A program made the position numbers and the translations under genes. Shown here piece by piece: positions 46,733-59,070 of a DNA stretch of 64,000 bases. This DNA is from Isoetes taiwanensis. Taxonomy: Eukaryota > Streptophyta > Lycopodiopsida > Isoetales > Isoetaceae. The notes under the pieces were generated by a model, which searched no databases, had not been told where the DNA came from, and worked only from the letters and a program-made list of their open reading frames with translations. Location: assembly GCA_021234155.1 (NCBI GenBank), contig JAJEKV010000002.1, positions 32,605,645-32,669,644 on the forward strand. The letters run 5' to 3'. How positions within the stretch are numbered: the stretch's first letter is position 1; every line of letters starts with the position of its first letter.

Positions 46733-47173
46733 CATTAGAGAAAATATGGGGTTTAAAAGTGTCCCTTTAATAAATCTGGGGAAATATGACATCATCTTTT
46801 GCAGTCAGCCAATGAGAGACAACCTCTTTGTTCAAATGGCATGTCTACGTGGATAGGGGAATGCCCTCTAACTTTTGAAAATTGTGCCACAAATATCCTC
46901 AAGATATGCCAAATATTTGGTTTGGGGTTCAAGCGAGTGTGAAAGTAATTTCTAGCCATTAACCTCCATCGAGCTGCTTATATTTATTACCTAAATAGGT
47001 GCACCACGTCACGAACTCCCAAACTCAAAGAATTCGTATGAGATAGTTTAGGGTTGGTATTGCTGGGGATCGAGCACATTTCGAAAGGTGGTTTAGGGTT
47101 TATGTTTCCTCCGTCATCATTTTGTTGCTGCTCCTTGTTTTCATTTCTCATGCATTTGTTTTCGCCATTGCAG

Positions 47174-48427
47174 ATGCAAAGATCAGGCGCATCAACTGTT
47201 TTCTTATGCAACAACAAGTCAGAAGATGAAGAGTATGAAAAACTTCACGTCTCTATTGGTTCTTGGATCACAATGAGGCCGAGTGCAGGTGGTTTCTTTG
47301 GAGTAAAGAGGTCTAAACAATCTGATTGCTCATCTCATTGGAAAGCACAAATTAAAGGGTTTGTTTTCAGTGCTGGAGGTAAATCTGTAAGTGAACTGGT
47401 TGTTGCACATGCATATGATTCAGTTGACATGGCAAGGGAACCAATCTCCAAGAAACGTTCATTTCCTTCATATGAAACAAATTATCTAAGCTCCTCGGAT
47501 TTCACTGATCGTGTTTCAGCTCAGAGTGTCACCAGCGTGATTGAAGTGTACAACTCCAAGATTGGTCATCTGCTATTCAAGGATTCCACATCGAGGTGCT
47601 TGAGAGAGAGAGGTATATGGTTCCATGCATTTCACTATACCAAGAATACAAGAGGTGTAGGGAAACTGGTAGAGGCTGATTTACCAGATTTGAAGTCAAT
47701 TGGAGTTGAGTTGCTTGACCAAAAACTGCTGACAGCTTTTCAAGACCATTTGGGCAGAGAAGTGCACAAAAATCTGAGAGAGAGAGGAGGAGTTAGATGT
47801 TCCTTTAAAGTGTTCTTGCCTATACATGTTTTTTCTTTCTTGTTTCAGCATGAGACCTCGATTAGGATTGCTCCTCAGACTTACACGATTCGGGAGGTGT
47901 CTCGTAGCATGCTGGATATTATTTTTAGTGGCAAATGGAAGCTGAGGGATCATGAAACTGGGCAGCAGACTACAAGATGCACTCCTAATCTAGACACTTT
48001 TGTATTCAGGTAAGATTTCTATCCTATGAATTCAGCAGCATAACTTGTTGAATCTGAACTATCTGATTTGATGTTTTACAGGTACAAAGTGTGCAACCAG
48101 ATGCTATACATTAACTTCTTTGTTGAGAGAAGGAAGCGTGTATGGGAGAAAGGCCATTGGAGTTGGAGGTCAGTTGAAGATCATGGAAACAGCTCACCAT
48201 CCATGGAATTAGTCATTAGAAATGCTGATGGATCCAGCAAAGTGCTCAATGTTGAAGAGGAGTGGACTCTACAAGAGTGTAGAGAGTTTTTGAACACATG
48301 CACTTTGGCAGGTGATTTCTACTTTCTTTTGAATGATGCAAAGATTGGTTATAGAAGGGAATGTTGTATAAAATGCAAGGATTGTAAAGCTCCATCTATA
48401 TTGTGCATGAAATACCTAGCACTATGA
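47174..48427 (+). CDS. Unknown accessory protein of the CATTAG element (gene A)
   Basis: Exons 47174-48009 and 48082-48427 join in phase at GTAAG..TTACAG. A 57 nt stretch (47792-47848) has GT..AG borders and no stop, so it may be an intron or coding; the product is about 374 or 393 residues. The ATG at 47174 follows a CAG that could itself be an acceptor, and an in-frame ATG exists upstream at 47054, so the start is uncertain. Visible features are SIGSWITMRPSAGGFFGVKR near the start, LPDLKSIGVELLDQKLLTAF in the middle, and MLYINFFVERRKRVWEKGHW near the end, with a short Cys pair cluster (CCIKCKDC) at the C-terminus. I recognise no family. Its position beside a transposase-like gene within shared termini suggests a DNA-binding or regulatory partner; that is inference. 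Confidence 0.55.
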
Positions 48428-49398
48428 ATTTATGAAAATAGTAAAAACAAAATGATAAGCAGAAGGCTATGCAGGTTCAATTCCTGCAGCTTTGTTTTCT
48501 TTTTGGCTTTGTATACTTCATCTTATAGCTTAAGTGTTCCTTCATGTCTCTTAAGTGCTACAGGGTGTGAGTTATCAAAGTTATCAATTTTCATAATTGG
48601 ATAAAGTTTTAGCAACATTTTTGGGTTTAGGGCATTTTATACAGCTTTGGGCTAGTATAACTAGTAGTTAGAAAAATATGTAACAAGTAAATGCTTTCAA
48701 ATGTAACTTGTTCTCATGAAGTTAATAAAGAAGCCAGTTACCTCAAAGTCTATCAAGAAATCAGTTTTATTATCAAAACAACCACCTTATTAACAAAGAC
48801 CCACGAGAAGCTAACATAGATCATATATACAAGTTTCCAGTTTCCATAAAGTATGATATATTTACATATATAGATAAAGAGTACAAAAAAACCAAGCACA
48901 TTGTGCATGCTTCTCCTTTGTCTGATGCAAAGGCCCAGGTCATAGAAAGCTCATAATGCAACTTGAGCTACAAAAAAGACATTATGATATATAGTGTTAT
49001 ATAATGCCGAAAAACTAAAGTTACTAAAGCAACAAGAGGCAGCAAGTATGCAACATTTTTGAAAGGTTAAGCTGCTCCAAATCAACGTGGAAAGTAGGCC
49101 CTACAAGATATAACAACAATAATTGATACACAAGAAAGATTGGAATACCATAGCTCCATTTGAATTACTATTTGATAAGTCGCAAACATTTGAATTACTG
49201 TTTACAGCAGCAATAATAATCTGAACCTTTGCAATCTACATTAAGAATCTGAATCTTTGAACAACAATAATCTTCATTAAAAATCTGAACCATTGCAATT
49301 ACAACAGCAGATCTGGTGTAACTTTACATGAGTATTGAATTTAGATCACTTATACAAACTGTAATCAGTAAGAATTTGAAAGAACAAATTGATACAGG
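48428..49398. other. AT-rich spacer between convergent genes A and B
   Basis: Presumably it holds the 3' untranslated regions and polyadenylation signals of both genes. GCAGGTTCAATTCCTGC at 48471-48487 is a perfect T-arm-like stem-loop with a Pol III B-box, but no full tRNA folds around it. Otherwise nothing is recognisable. Confidence 0.4.
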
Positions 49399-51695
49399 TT
49401 ACAACAAACAATACCTGCTCCCGATTCTTTGTCTCTTCCTTCTCCACTCCACAAGCTTGTTACTTGCAGCAGATTCCGACCAGGCCAATTGTCTCCTCTT
49501 CTTCCTTGCAGCTGCAATTGCATCATGCAGTATGGGTGAGGCACGTCTTGCAACATTGTCCTCATGTCTCGCAATTACCCCTCTATAGAACCATTGTCCC
49601 ATTTGGACAAGTGGATTACATTGGCGAGATTTGCTGCAACCACCACGTTGTGTCTTTCTGTTGAAGGCCATCTTGGCTTGTTTGTGTGATTTCTCCATGC
49701 CTTGTGTATTCCAGATGGCCAAGCTTCCATACTTATCTGCAAACCAAGGTCCATGTGCATAGATTATATGCACGTAATGTGTCACCTCACTCTCACCCCA
49801 GGCATCTATGTATGCCTTTGTAAAGGCATTAACAGAGCTCGAAATTGGACCTTCTCTTCATCTGTGAGGTAATGTTTTTGCAGCAGTACATTCAACTTTG
49901 ACAAGGCATTCCATGCATGCCTTTTCCTAGTGCTTCCATTAGTGGTTCTATCCATTTCAGCATCTACTAACTTTTTACCAAAGTCATATGTACCTGCCTT
50001 GGCATGATCATCATTGCACAGAAAATGCCTTGCCCTCTCACCTCCAATAGAAACCTTGGCAGGGACTGAACTTCGCCCATTTGAGGACTGTTTAGTATCC
50101 TTCTCCAATGTCACACAACCACCATGCAAACCTGCTGCAGACAAGACCTTTTCAACCCGCTCAATACCTTCTTTCCGTTGCTTCTCGTTCTTAATGTTCC
50201 AAACAAAGCACTCCGAATGGAAAATCATCTTCTCAACTATCCTAACAAGGGCATGGAGAGTGCAGGAATGCACCCGATCCAATGGGATAGGCAGAATTGG
50301 CAAGAAGTCCTTGTCTTTATTGTGGCGATCTGGTGCTAAATTCTGGTTGCATTTGAGAGTACTCTTGGAAGGGCCACTTTTTGTGTCCTTCAATGTCTCG
50401 CAACGATAGAGGCACATCTTAGAAGTTTTTGCACCACTAGACTTTATACTATACATGGCTTTCTCAGTTTTAAGATCTGAAGCCATATGAAAATTGATGG
50501 AGAAACTACCGAACCCTTCAACAATTAGCTTTCTACCATTGTTATAGCTGTCCAATAAGAGAGGTATTCCTGTTTGGTCGAAGACCCATCTCAACACCTC
50601 ACTGTTTTCCTTCTTAACTTGAAAAAGTCCCAACCACCATGTATGATCCTCGGATTGGATTGAGAACCATTCACGATCTCTTTCCTTTTTCTTTTTAATT
50701 TTTTGCTGTTCATATTCTGCCCCAAAGGCCCGATTCATGAATGTCAAAGAGACTCTCTCATACTTGACCTTATGAGTGAGCTCCATCTCATCAAGCTTCA
50801 AACAGACTTCCAATTGGCTTTTCGGGATGCTATCATCATGTACATTGTAATACACAACCATGAATTTCAAAACACTCTCTAAGTCAAACCACAAATTGTT
50901 ATTCTCGTTCAAGCCTAGAATTTCACATTCCTTAGAGTTCTTACCCTTCTTGGTGCTTGTCTGAACGACATTGTTTGGTGCATCACATTTCAGGGAGTGC
51001 ATTCCACCAAGAATCTCTTCAATCATGAGATTTCTCCTTCCTCTCACAAGTTTGATTTGTCGTGGCCTTGGAACAATAATTTTGCTTGTCCCAAACATGC
51101 TTAATGTTTGGTAAAACTGTTTAAAGAGCAAGCTATAAGCTGCTGTACTAATTCCAGCAGAATCACATACATATTGAATTTTGTTTGCATTCATTTTTTC
51201 TGTCACCTCATTAAATAGCAAAACCATAATAGACCTTTTCAAATCAGAATTACCTGGTGAATTTAACATAGCTATGATCTCCTCCTTTGTGGCAAGAACT
51301 CGTACAAGCTTACCAACATTCTTTCTCACGCCCTCCTTGGCCTTCTTTGTGACTAGGGCCTGTTTCATTGCATAAATTCTCCTTCGGGCAGCTCCACACT
51401 TAAGATTCAGCTCTTCAATTGGTTTGATAACCTTCTTCCTCTCCCTCAACCCGAGACCAGTCTTCTTACATCTCTCTAGTCTCTTTTGCAAGACACAAGC
51501 TCTCTTCATATTCTTTCTAGCATCTTCTCTTGCTGATTTTCTTGCAACCTCTGCTTGCATAAGAAGATGCTCCCTCACTTGAACATCCTGCTCCAATTGT
51601 AAAATTCTCTTTTGCAATTGAGCAATTGCAGCTTCTTTCTCCTTCAGTTGCTGCTCTACAGAATTCCTCACAGTGCACAATTCTCTACCTTTCAT
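49399..51695 (-). pseudogene. Transposase-like protein of the CATTAG element (gene B), one frameshift
   Basis: The main open frame runs 51755-49806 and its first in-frame ATG is at 51695. A single frame change near 49830 leads into a second open frame (to 49399, ending RKRQRIGSRYCLL). A further possible first exon (52000 down to about 51860, MVQIRITLPSPEYAKSTANR) does not join in phase. The N-terminal ~100 residues are a coiled coil (LKEKEAAIAQLQKRILQLEQ). Counting from 51755, candidate catalytic residues are D322 (CLKLDEMEL), D427 (HMASDLKTE) and, after the frame change, E in GMEKSHKQAK. A D-x2-H motif (LDRVHSCTLH, near 493-496) and a CLYRC pair lie between the second D and the E. That order matches the RNase H-fold DDE transposases with a C/D(2)H signature. 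The mapping is inference. Confidence 0.6.
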
Positions 51696-52477
51696 GTGCA
51701 ATGAGTGTGACAAGAAATTTAGCTGCTGCACTACCTGCAAATTGTAATTCGCCAAGCTCTCACAGTAACCTAGCAGCCTGATTTCCCTTCACAAGCATAC
51801 CTCACAAGGCTCGTCACACAATTGAAATTTGGATACCTGCCTGTCAATGGATTGCGTGGGTAAATTTCTCCAACTGTCCAAATATCAAAATGCTTGGCAC
51901 CATTCAATCTCAAAGTACTGAAATCCCCTTGCTGCCCAGTTCTATTAGCTGTGGATTTTGCATATTCTGGTGATGGAAGTGTGATTCTAATCTGTACCAT
52001 TTCGCAGAGAATGCTAGTTCAAGGAAGTGCAGGTTATCCATGGGTTTTATGTAAGATTCAAACTCACCAGCGGGGGAAATTCGAATTGTGAATTCAAATA
52101 TGAATCAGATTCCTGAACTTCCGATGACTAACAGTGAGGGAAATTTGAATTTCTGGTTTCAAACTATAACCTCAGGTGAAGTAAGTACCGTGCTTTGGAA
52201 GAACCCCAGGCGCACCAACAGATTGCTGAAATCTGATTCACACGGGCAGCAGCAACCCTAAAACATGCGCGCAGGGATTTGCCGGGATCCACGGAGATTT
52301 GAGCTTCTCTCTCCTTCTTGACGTGGCATAAATGTATAGGTGGACGTGAGTGGCAAAGATTCAACAATATTCTTAATTAACGTGTATTAATGCTTTCTAA
52401 CATATTATTAGAAATTAGCTAAATTACTTTTAATTTTTCTTAGGGGGACACTCCATGACCTCAAAATTTCTCTAATG

Positions 52478-55400
52478 TTTGCTTCCAACCATGTGTTTGG
52501 TTTGGACCATTGGAACTGGTAGGCAAATTCTTGATGAAAAATTTAATGGCCTTGGATCTGGCATAAAATATGGAATATTCCAGAGATCAATGGTCAAGAA
52601 ACTCCGTCCTCATCACCACTTAGTCAAAAGTAGCATGCTGCCAGATGGAGGGTGTCGCCTTTGCAATTTTGTACTCGTACCTACAGGTAAAAATTATGTC
52701 GCCATTGCAATTATGTACTCGTATCCATAGGTAACAATTTGGTCGGTCTATCTTTTGCAAAGAAACTGACAGTGCCAGGGTTGTTCGATAGTAACAAGCG
52801 ATATCTCCATGTCCCCGTCTACCTGTGCACTCATTGAACAATGAGTGATGCTGATAGATCGTTAGATCTAATAGCCTGTGCCCAGCATGTTTTCAGGTCA
52901 TCATAAGGAAGATGAAGTTCATATCTGCAGCAATCGAGTTGAGACTATCTCCCTTATGCCAAGAAAAGTTTTTATAGTTCCAGGAAACAATATATAAAGT
53001 ACAATTCCTATTTGGTGGTGGCAGATGTAGGCCTCCTTGGGCTCATAACATATTTATTCAATCATGCTCTTGGATATGGTAGCCCATCTATTATCGTGTT
53101 GTGCAACATCTTGTCTTATAGAATAGTATGGAATAGATTTTATAATGTCCATAGAGACCAATAGGCCATGATACGCATGCAATGGGCTAGAACAACCCAA
53201 AATATCACCAAATATAATGGAAACGTGACAAAGCTTGGGCAAAATCCAAATATAGAATAGAATAGAATAGAATAGAATAGAATAGAATAGAAATGAAATG
53301 AAACTATGACTTGGCCTTTAGAACAGACAATCAAACTAGACTTTATGTATCACAAAACACAAAAACCAAAAGAAATAACAACATAAAGAAGAACAGGGAT
53401 ATACCGAAACTTTCCATGGATCAAAAGGCTACTGATACCTAATGATAACCCTTGGTAGTGCTTCTCTTATTCCTCGGTTTTTCTATCTTAGTCTTGTTGA
53501 TCCTCTTTGGGATCAATTTCTTTTGATCTTTTCCTCCACAATTTTTAGTAAGGGAAGTATAAATCCAATTCTAACAACAGTTTTACTGATTTCTATGAGC
53601 CCATAATAAGAATTCCATCAATCCTAGCCATTTGATCAAAATTCGAGGGATGGCTGAGCAGTATTGCTTGGTTAACATGGTCCTTTGGTTCGTTGACAAG
53701 TTTGGGCCTTTGGCCTGCTTCTGCGTTCGCCATTTATTGAAGACTTTATCATTGGTTTCTTAATCCGTGCTTTTTCTCAGCAATTTCTTTCCATTATTCT
53801 TTGGACGCATCCTTAGTGTACATATTGTTTTCTATGTTTTATGTTGCGTGGTGGTACGTGTTTTAAATCCCTCAATTGAACGTATTTATTTTTTCTCATG
53901 TGTGTGCTGCTTTTGTATATGTAGGTTTATTATTTTTTGACCCATTCTTTTATAGCAATTTTAGGCTTTAATTTTATGCCCATCTAGGGGTAGATATTAC
54001 GTACGAGTCGAACCATGCATATTGGGAAGTTCCTTGATGAAGGCTTGTCACTAGAGTTTTTCCTTGAATTCCCAAAAGGGCCGTATTTTTTAATTTCGAT
54101 GATAAGCAACGTATATTCTCTGTTGTAGTTGTGGTTCCACCATATGATTGGAGTGTCCTTATTTTTATTTTTTATTTAGTTTGTAGCATGCAGGTGTGCG
54201 ATTACCATCAAGAAACTGTTGGGATGAATGCAAAGTCTATTTATCTAGTTTAATTGGTTTATGTGATCCCATAACGAGAATGTAATCCTTGGCATAATTG
54301 AACATCGATAATAGACTATCCAACTTTCTTGGTGATGGATACCACTTGCGGAATTGAAAGGTTAGGGTGTACCTAGCATAATATTAATAAATTCAACAAA
54401 GTTGATACATGATCATTACTTTCGGGTTGCACGTATATAATCCTTATAGAAGCTAGTTATGTGTATGGACATTGTATAAGCTAGTTACAAATAGAATGCC
54501 TTCATCATCTTTTGCACCGTGGCTGGTTCATGTAGCTGATGTAGCTCCATAATGCTTTGAATAATTGAATAAATAAATAATGAGTAACAAGGGCCATTAC
54601 CAAAAGGATCACTGGTAGAAGGCAAATTTGAGCACTATTCTTAATCTATTTCTTGCTCAGGTCCAGAAATAATCATGGCGTCTTGGGGAAGAAACATTCC
54701 ATGGCATCTTGTCAAATAATAGTCAAAAGTAAGTGAATCTTAATAACGCCAATAAGAATTACTTAGATAACCAAAGAATTATTCAGTAATGTGTCTCTTC
54801 TTAATTTCTTAGTAGGGACAATGTTAACTTATCGTACAATTGGACCACATATACATGCAATGAAAATGACAACTTAACCTTGTATCAAAAACATAGCAAA
54901 GTCATACTTGTATGTTATTTGTTAAACCATTTCTAAACCCTTTATAAACTGTAAGAGCACAAATCATATCCATGATCACATGTGCAACAATGACCTGATT
55001 TGATGTCCTTGTCAGGGTATGCTTCTGTGGACTTGAAACTATGTTTTAAACACTCAGTTCTAATTTGACATAAGGTCAAAGCATGCTCAAAACAACGTTT
55101 TCTTTGTAATTCTGACATGAATGACTACATGCAGGTCACTGACAACATCTTTTAAGACATATTACAAAAGTGATGGTACATCTCTTGATTGATTAGGATG
55201 ATTACTTAGTCCAATAGGATGTAAAGTATAGTCATCTAAACAATTACATAAGTACATAGCAATAATATATTTTTTCCATTACCTAGTCTTTTGTAGTTGC
55301 TTTGGCATTAAAACATAATAACACATTCGACGAAATGTGCTAACATGAAGATACTCAATTACTCTCAAATGCACAAGAAAAAGAGTAGTCGAATAACTTT

Positions 55401-55577
55401 TTGCTACAGAACATTTTTTTACCTCTGCTTAAGATCCAAAGAATCAACTCTCGTAACCGCTTCGTGAATATAGGATCCGTTTGGCACGAACATCAGAGCA
55501 ATTGGTAGTTCTCTGCCGAACTTGCATGAAAAAAAGCAAGTTGTCTCACGTTGTGATGGGTCATAGCTGCAGGGCAT
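52478..55577. other. Intergenic interval, no gene recognised
   Basis: AT-rich with short frames only. It contains a (TAGAA)n microsatellite of about eight units (53250-53290) and a diverged copy of the LINE-3'-type stem-loop (54031-54108: GAAGGCTTGTCACTAGAG ... GATGATAAGC). No inverted termini or coding motifs were seen. Confidence 0.45.
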
Positions 55578-56069
55578 GCTCCTTGATGGCAGTGGGGCAA
55601 CCACTTGCCTTCACTTCGCAAACATCCACCTGGCGAGACACCTGTCGTCCACCAGGCGCCCAAGTCCACCTGGCGTGACAGATGGGATGGGCCAAAGACG
55701 CCGCGTCGCGACGGCGGACGCCGCAAGCGCCCACGGGCGTGACACTTGTCCTCCACTGGGCGCCCAAGTCCACCCGGCGTGACGGATGGGCCAAGACATT
55801 ATCGTCGCATGCGCGGCGTGACGCGTCCAAAAGCATCCACCTGGCGTGACACCTGTCGTCCACCTGGCGCAGGCGTCCGTCACGGTGTCAGACGTCGCAC
55901 TAGACGTCACATGCGACATGCCTGCGACGTGACGTCGCATTGACATCGCATAGTCACGTCAATTGCGACGTCACGTGACTCAGACGTCGCAAGCCCACAT
56001 CGCTAAATGTCCATTCTCTTGGTGTGACCCACGCCTTGATGGCAGTGGGGCAACCACTTGCCTTCACTT
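55578..56069. repeat. CpG-rich block bracketed by a 37 bp direct repeat
   Basis: CCTTGATGGCAGTGGGGCAA and the 17 bases after it occur identically at about 55580 and 56033. Between them lies ~415 bp of strikingly CpG-rich sequence. Its first part repeats TCCACCTGGCGTGACA and CACCTGTCGTCCACC several times. Its last part (55875-55995) alternates GACGTCGCA and TGCGACGTCA, inverted with respect to each other. The flanks are AT-rich. Open frames here follow from the repeats and GC bias. Confidence 0.7.
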
Positions 56070-56245
56070 CTTCTTCGAACTCTTCATAGTTGGAGTGTAC
56101 AATAGACTGGTTCTTTCTCTAGCAACCTTTGTCCTATTTCTCTTATAGCCTTCTGTTGAGGCTGTATTGGATCCACTAGGCTAGTATGGGGACTAAGTGT
56201 AGGGTCTATGCAAACCCCATCCCCTCCACAGTAGTGCGTAGCATT

Positions 56246-56358
56246 GCACCACCACCACCACCACCACCACCACCACCACCACCACCACCACCACCATCAT
56301 TATTATTATAATTATTATTATTGTTATTATTATTACTACTATTATTATTATTATTATT
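56246..56358 (+). repeat. Compound (CAC)n-(ATT)n microsatellite
   Basis: About 16 CAC units are followed directly by about 20 ATT-type units with a few interruptions. The glycine/asparagine-rich open frame on the minus strand is only its translation. Confidence 0.95.
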
Positions 56359-58132
56359 CTTAAGGACGAGGGATTGTGATCCTTGGAGGGATACCTTTGG
56401 ATCTGTCACGTGAGTATTTGGCTTCCAAAGTTGACTAAAGTAGTTGGATGAGCTGAGATCTGTGGCATTTTTTTAGACTGGAGATAGCCATTGAGGAACA
56501 TTTGTTCTAGGAAGGCCGCTTGAAGGTTGAACTTTTTTATGGTTGCATCGGGATTGCAACAGAAAATTGGCTTGGTTTGCAAAACTAAATACTACAGAAG
56601 AGTGTGATACGAAAACCTGCATGTGCATAAACATTAGGGTCGGGAGATTGGCTGACATCATCAACAAAGGCCTACAACAAGGTAGTCACGTACATTAAAT
56701 TTTAGTATACGTACAATACATTTTTTTATTATTTCTAATAGATTAAAAAAAATTAGATAAAGGTTTCATATGACAATTCTGAAAATCAGAATTTTATGAA
56801 TCCTTAAGAACCTTTCAAAATGCATGGCCAAATTGCATCACTTATATATCATAATATCTCTTGATTTTAAATGATAGATTTGATCATTATACAAAACGTT
56901 GGTCAACTATTTGGCCATTAGCAACTTGTTTCTTCAAATGACACTAATGCATATTGTATACTAAATGTGAAGATTCAAGGAATGTTCAGCCTTACAAAAT
57001 AGCTACAACATGCCATTGTTTAGTGACTGCAAAAAAATTGAACTTGAAAAAATCTGTAAATATTCTTTTATGCATTTGAACAACCATGGTTTGCTTTGAT
57101 GCAAGTGCATTTTCATCAATTATGTCGGTTGGGCCATGTACTTGCTCACCTTCAGTCCATTTGTGTTGTCTATGCATCACCCTCAATCCCCACTAGTTTT
57201 TAACAATGGCCAAACCAAGTTGGCTACCCACTTAGTTGCCTAAACCAAGTTGGACTTGTACATCACCTTCAATCCCCACTAGTTTTTAACAATAGCCAAA
57301 CCAAGTTGGCTACCCACTTAGTTGCCAAACCAAGTTGGACTTGCATATAGACCTAGTTACTGTGCCCACTTGCTTGCTCACCTTTACCCCATTTGTGTCA
57401 TCTATGCATCACATTCACTCTCCAATAGTTCTTTTTCTTCACAACGGCCAAACCAAGTTGGCCGCCAGTTAGGACAATGGAGGCAAGAGACTATCAACAG
57501 AAGAGTTGGATGAACCACCTTGTAAAGATTCATCAGGGAACAACCATTATATTATTGCTTATATTTGATTTTTTATGGGAAATTGTTGAAGACTGACACT
57601 CAAGTGCGCGTCTTCTTCATTATTAAGTGGAGAAAGTCGTCCCAATTCTTGTCAATTTGTGCCACCACTAATTCTTGACGAGAATATGGATTAGATTGGG
57701 CTTGCGGTAAACTTCATCAAGGGAGATGATGCATATGGATGATTGAAGGATCACCATGAGCTCTCATCAGACTGCTACTGGCACTTGGATTTGCAAAAAT
57801 TTCATGATTTTCCAGACCGTCCTTGCCATGTTCCAACTTCTTTAGGAAATTTATTTTGATGTAATAAACGTTACCTTCAAATTACTGTTAAATTCTGTCT
57901 AATTTATAAGGCAGAAAATGTGCCAGGTCTGGGAGAGCGGCGCCGCTAACCTTCCCGCTAGAATTTTTTTGCATCCCCTGTTTTTCTTAGCTGTTTGAAG
58001 CTTCTCGAAGCTCAAAAGATTTCTTCCTTTGTATTGTCGGAAGAAGATGAAAAGCATCTTCATCCCTTGAAAGCATCATTCATCCTCCGTCCCACAAATA
58101 TCTTCATCTGTTGTGGTTTTGTGTAACTAACA
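56359..58132. other. Intergenic interval with an ~88 bp tandem repeat
   Basis: Units starting CATCACCCTCAATCCCCACT and containing CCAAACCAAGTTGGCTACCC repeat at about 57175-57260 and 57261-57345, with a diverged partial third unit near 57405-57470. CCAAACCAAGTTGG is nearly palindromic and appears in every unit. No gene was recognised in the rest. Confidence 0.6.
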
Positions 58133-58459
58133 ATGGATAGGTGCAAATGCTGGATAATTCTGCAAAGTGTGGCACTTAGCGTCAATAATTCCTATATGAA
58201 GCATTGGCAAATCTTGTCTTCTCGGGCCCATCTTCCCATCTCAATTTTGAGGCAGGGTGTTGTAGTTCAAATGGATGCAATTCCACTGTGGATTCCTAGA
58301 AAGCGTGAGATTGATCTAAAAAGCGTGACTCTTATGAAAGAAACCATCATGGATGAAGGTGAAGCCACAACACTCTTTAGTAAGTCATTGGCTGCCATAC
58401 ATAACAATATGTTGAAGCACCCCAAGATATACTATTTTGAGCTAACTAGGCAACTTTGA
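58133..58459 (+). CDS. Unassigned ORF, 108 residues
   Basis: An ATG-initiated open frame with balanced composition (MDRCKCWIILQSVALSVNNS) ends at TGA. I see no domain, signal peptide or obvious partner exon. It may be a pseudogene fragment or chance. Confidence 0.2.
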   Translation: MDRCKCWIILQSVALSVNNSYMKHWQILSSRAHLPISILRQGVVVQMDAIPLWIPRKREIDLKSVTLMKETIMDEGEATTLFSKSLAAIHNNMLKHPKIYYFELTRQL

Positions 58460-58782
58460 GGATTAAGAGTAGGAAGTGGAGAATGCATGCCAACAACAAG
58501 GAGAAACATCGGGTCATACTTTAAAGAAGCTATAACTTTCTCAAAGAGGAGAGAACAACAACCCTCAAGCAAATGAGAAGGAATAAACCTTCTCAAAAGA
58601 GGATTCAGATATCGCCACCAAAAGGCAGATGATTCATATAACAATCAAAAAGTGGCCAGAAGAATATGCTACTTGCAAAGAATGCAAACCAGAGGAAGCA
58701 AAGTCATGTACTCAATAAAAGGAGCAAAAGGTTACTCAATAAAAGAAAAGAATAAAGTGGAGGAAGACAAGGGAACAAGATG

Positions 58783-59070
58783 TTCAAAAGCCGCATAAGT
58801 TCCAACCAGGCACTGTGACTTTGCATGAGATGTGGAAGTAGCAAAAGAGCACTGAGCTCCTTTGAAGAAAGTCTTTGTGATCTTGGACTGGGAGATAACC
58901 TATCAATTCAAACCGACCTCAAGTAGTGAAAGAGATGATAGCTTTTCAAGAGGCGGTTGAAGCTTACTTGCTTTCCATTTTTGAGAATATTAACCTTCTC
59001 GACATCCACACCAAGAGGAGGACAATTCAGCAAAAGGATATGAACCTAGACATAGGATTCAAGCTAGTTA
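58783..59070 (+). pseudogene. Histone H3 pseudogene
   Basis: VQKPHKFQPGTVTLHEMWK, then an in-frame TAG, then QKSTELL corresponds to the H3 segment [20 protein letters not shown] then QKSTELL. After frame changes, a TDLK-like stretch and then [36 protein letters not shown] match the H3 helix 2 to helix 3 region (ALQEA.EAYLVGLFEDTNLC, AIHAKRVTIMPKDIQL). Functional H3 packs DNA in nucleosomes. This copy is too damaged for that, and the N-terminal tail is not recognisable. The absence of introns across this stretch is compatible with a retrocopy. Whether the parent was H3 or the centromeric variant cannot be decided. Confidence 0.8.

Larger units (their letters stand above)
46733..52477. mobile_element. 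5.7 kb DNA transposon with CATTAG termini and two convergent genes
   Basis: The left end begins CATTAGAGAAAATATGGGGT and the right end, inverted, CATTAGAGAAATTTTGAGGT. The similarity continues through GTGTCCC about 35-38 bp in. A 2 bp TT flanks both ends, but it lies in a poly-T context, so the target duplication is weakly supported. Inside are a plus-strand gene (47174-48427) and a minus-strand gene (51695-49399) facing each other across about 970 bp of AT-rich sequence. The minus-strand product has transposase-like residues. The MITE at 2831-3378 shares the CATTAG ends. I do not recognise the superfamily. Confidence 0.65.

Noticed and set aside
48471-48487. tRNA gene
   Set aside because: Only a T-arm-like stem-loop is present; no acceptor, D or anticodon arms can be formed with neighbouring sequence.
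56206-56409. Glycine/asparagine-rich ORF
   Set aside because: It is the translation of the (CAC)n-(ATT)n microsatellite.
56600-56690. Copia RNase H terminus (RLADIINKGL-like peptide)
   Set aside because: The match is about ten residues with no other pol motif on either side.
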